In this document: positions 5,299 to 5,820 of the stretch, in pieces
Position numbering within the stretch: the stretch's first letter is position 1
Layout of the letters: each line of letters starts with the position of its first letter
Source: Ignavibacteriota bacterium
GTDB taxonomy: Bacteria; Bacteroidota; Ignavibacteria; Tepidaquicellales; Tepidaquicellaceae
DNA: 5,820 nt
Assembly (NCBI GenBank): GCA_003158365.1
Contig: PMIW01000133.1
Coordinates: forward strand, 1-5,820
Reading direction: 5' to 3'
Position numbers and translations under genes: made by a program
Notes under the pieces: generated by a model
The model's database searches: none
The model's input: only the letters and a program-made list of their open reading frames with translations
Told to the model about the DNA's origin: nothing

Positions 5299-5820
5299 TG
5301 AACAGAGAATTACTTATAAAGAAAATTGCATCCGAGTTTAATGTTGACGAGACAGAGGTATCGGAATACTTCAACAGTATTTTCGATTCTCTGGCAGCGG
5401 CATTTGTAAAAAATAAGAATGTAAATATAAGTGAATTAGGAAAGTTCAAAATAAAAACAAAGCCGGACGAAGAAGGCGGAAAGCAAAAAACCATACTCTT
5501 CTCGCCCGTTAAAAAGCTTGCCGATGATGTTAATTATAATTTTAATGAACTGGCACCTGTACAAATCAGGGTTCTGGATGAAAAGTTTTTAAAAGGAAAA
5601 CTCATTGAAGAAATTTATTCCGATGATGAAGCCGAAGAAATAATCCTGCTGGATTTTGAAGGCGGGGAAATATTAACGGAAACCGAAACGAAGGAAATTG
5701 AAATTGCGGAAATAAAGGAGGAATCGCCCCCGGAAGAAATATTAATACACGAAGAAGCGGAACATGATTTTATTTTTTCGAAAGAGGAACAGGGAATAAA
5801 AGAAGATATATTAATACCGG
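5295..5820 (+). CDS. HU-like domain fused to a long acidic tail, partial at the right edge
   Basis: The frame starts at ATG 5295, overlapping the preceding stop as ATGA, and stays open to the window end (175 codons seen, no stop). A second in-frame ATG at 5298 is an equally possible start. Residues about 2-88 form an HU/IHF-like domain: NRELLIKKIASEF, the helix VSEYFNSIFDSLAAAF, NISELGKFKI and FSPVKKLADDVN. The arm tip RNPxTG is absent and replaced by a KPDEEGGKQK loop. After an APVQIRVLDEKFLKGKL segment comes a tail from about 105 that is very rich in Glu and Ile/Leu (for example KEESPPEEILIHEEAEHDF). HU-like domains of this kind in Bacteroidetes (HU-CCDC81 clade) are often joined to a membrane helix and SPOR domain. 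The acidic tail here fits that pattern, but the C-terminus lies outside the window. Confidence 0.85.
   Translation, partial: MMNRELLIKKIASEFNVDETEVSEYFNSIFDSLAAAFVKNKNVNISELGKFKIKTKPDEEGGKQKTILFSPVKKLADDVNYNFNELAPVQIRVLDEKFLKGKLIEEIYSDDEAEEIILLDFEGGEILTETETKEIEIAEIKEESPPEEILIHEEAEHDFIFSKEEQGIKEDILIP

Noticed and set aside
5276..5494. Open frame of 72 codons on the - strand
   Set aside because: It is antisense to the HU-like domain of the last gene, whose + strand translation has convincing HU motifs.

Overview
The window is AT-rich bacterial chromosome. It holds seven protein-coding genes (six complete, one running off the right edge), one clear intrinsic terminator, and no RNA genes, CRISPR arrays or insertion sequences that I can see. 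The organism looks like a member of the Bacteroidota/Ignavibacteria-Chlorobi group. Reasons: only one start (the second gene) has a recognisable Shine-Dalgarno sequence, two genes appear to start at TTG, and a DUF1573 protein, a TPR-SPOR protein and divergent HU proteins occur together. This placement is an inference from gene content; no marker gene proves it.

Left block (22-954, + strand): a MauE/DoxX-type four-helix membrane protein with a Cys-Gly-Cys motif is followed without a gap by a membrane-anchored DUF1573 protein that also has a Cys-Gly-Cys motif. They form one transcription unit that ends at a strong hairpin-plus-T-run terminator (1018-1050). A small hairpin and a short degenerate 9-bp repeat lie just before the terminator.

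Middle block (1088-2401, - strand): a complete MATE-family multidrug/cation antiporter of 437 residues, convergent with the left block. It has no ATG near its N-terminus and most probably starts at TTG. A 133-bp spacer of about 15% GC (2402-2534) separates it from the divergently transcribed right block and presumably holds promoters for both directions.

Right block (2535-5820 and beyond, + strand): four tightly packed genes with spacings of 5 nt, 2 nt and a 4-nt ATGA overlap. In order they are (i) a 659-residue protein with six N-terminal TPR-like units, a long Glu/Pro-rich linker, one membrane helix and a C-terminal SPOR (peptidoglycan-binding) domain; (ii) a GAF-fold free methionine-(R)-sulfoxide reductase with all three cysteines and the acidic site residues intact; (iii) a small basic HU/IHF-like protein lacking the usual RNPxTG arm tip; (iv) a second HU-like domain fused to a long acidic tail that continues past the window. 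The acidic tail resembles the linker of the first gene and of known HU-SPOR fusions in Bacteroidetes. The operon may therefore encode proteins that link DNA or cytoplasmic complexes to the cell wall. That functional reading is inference, and the missing end of gene (iv) is the decisive evidence.
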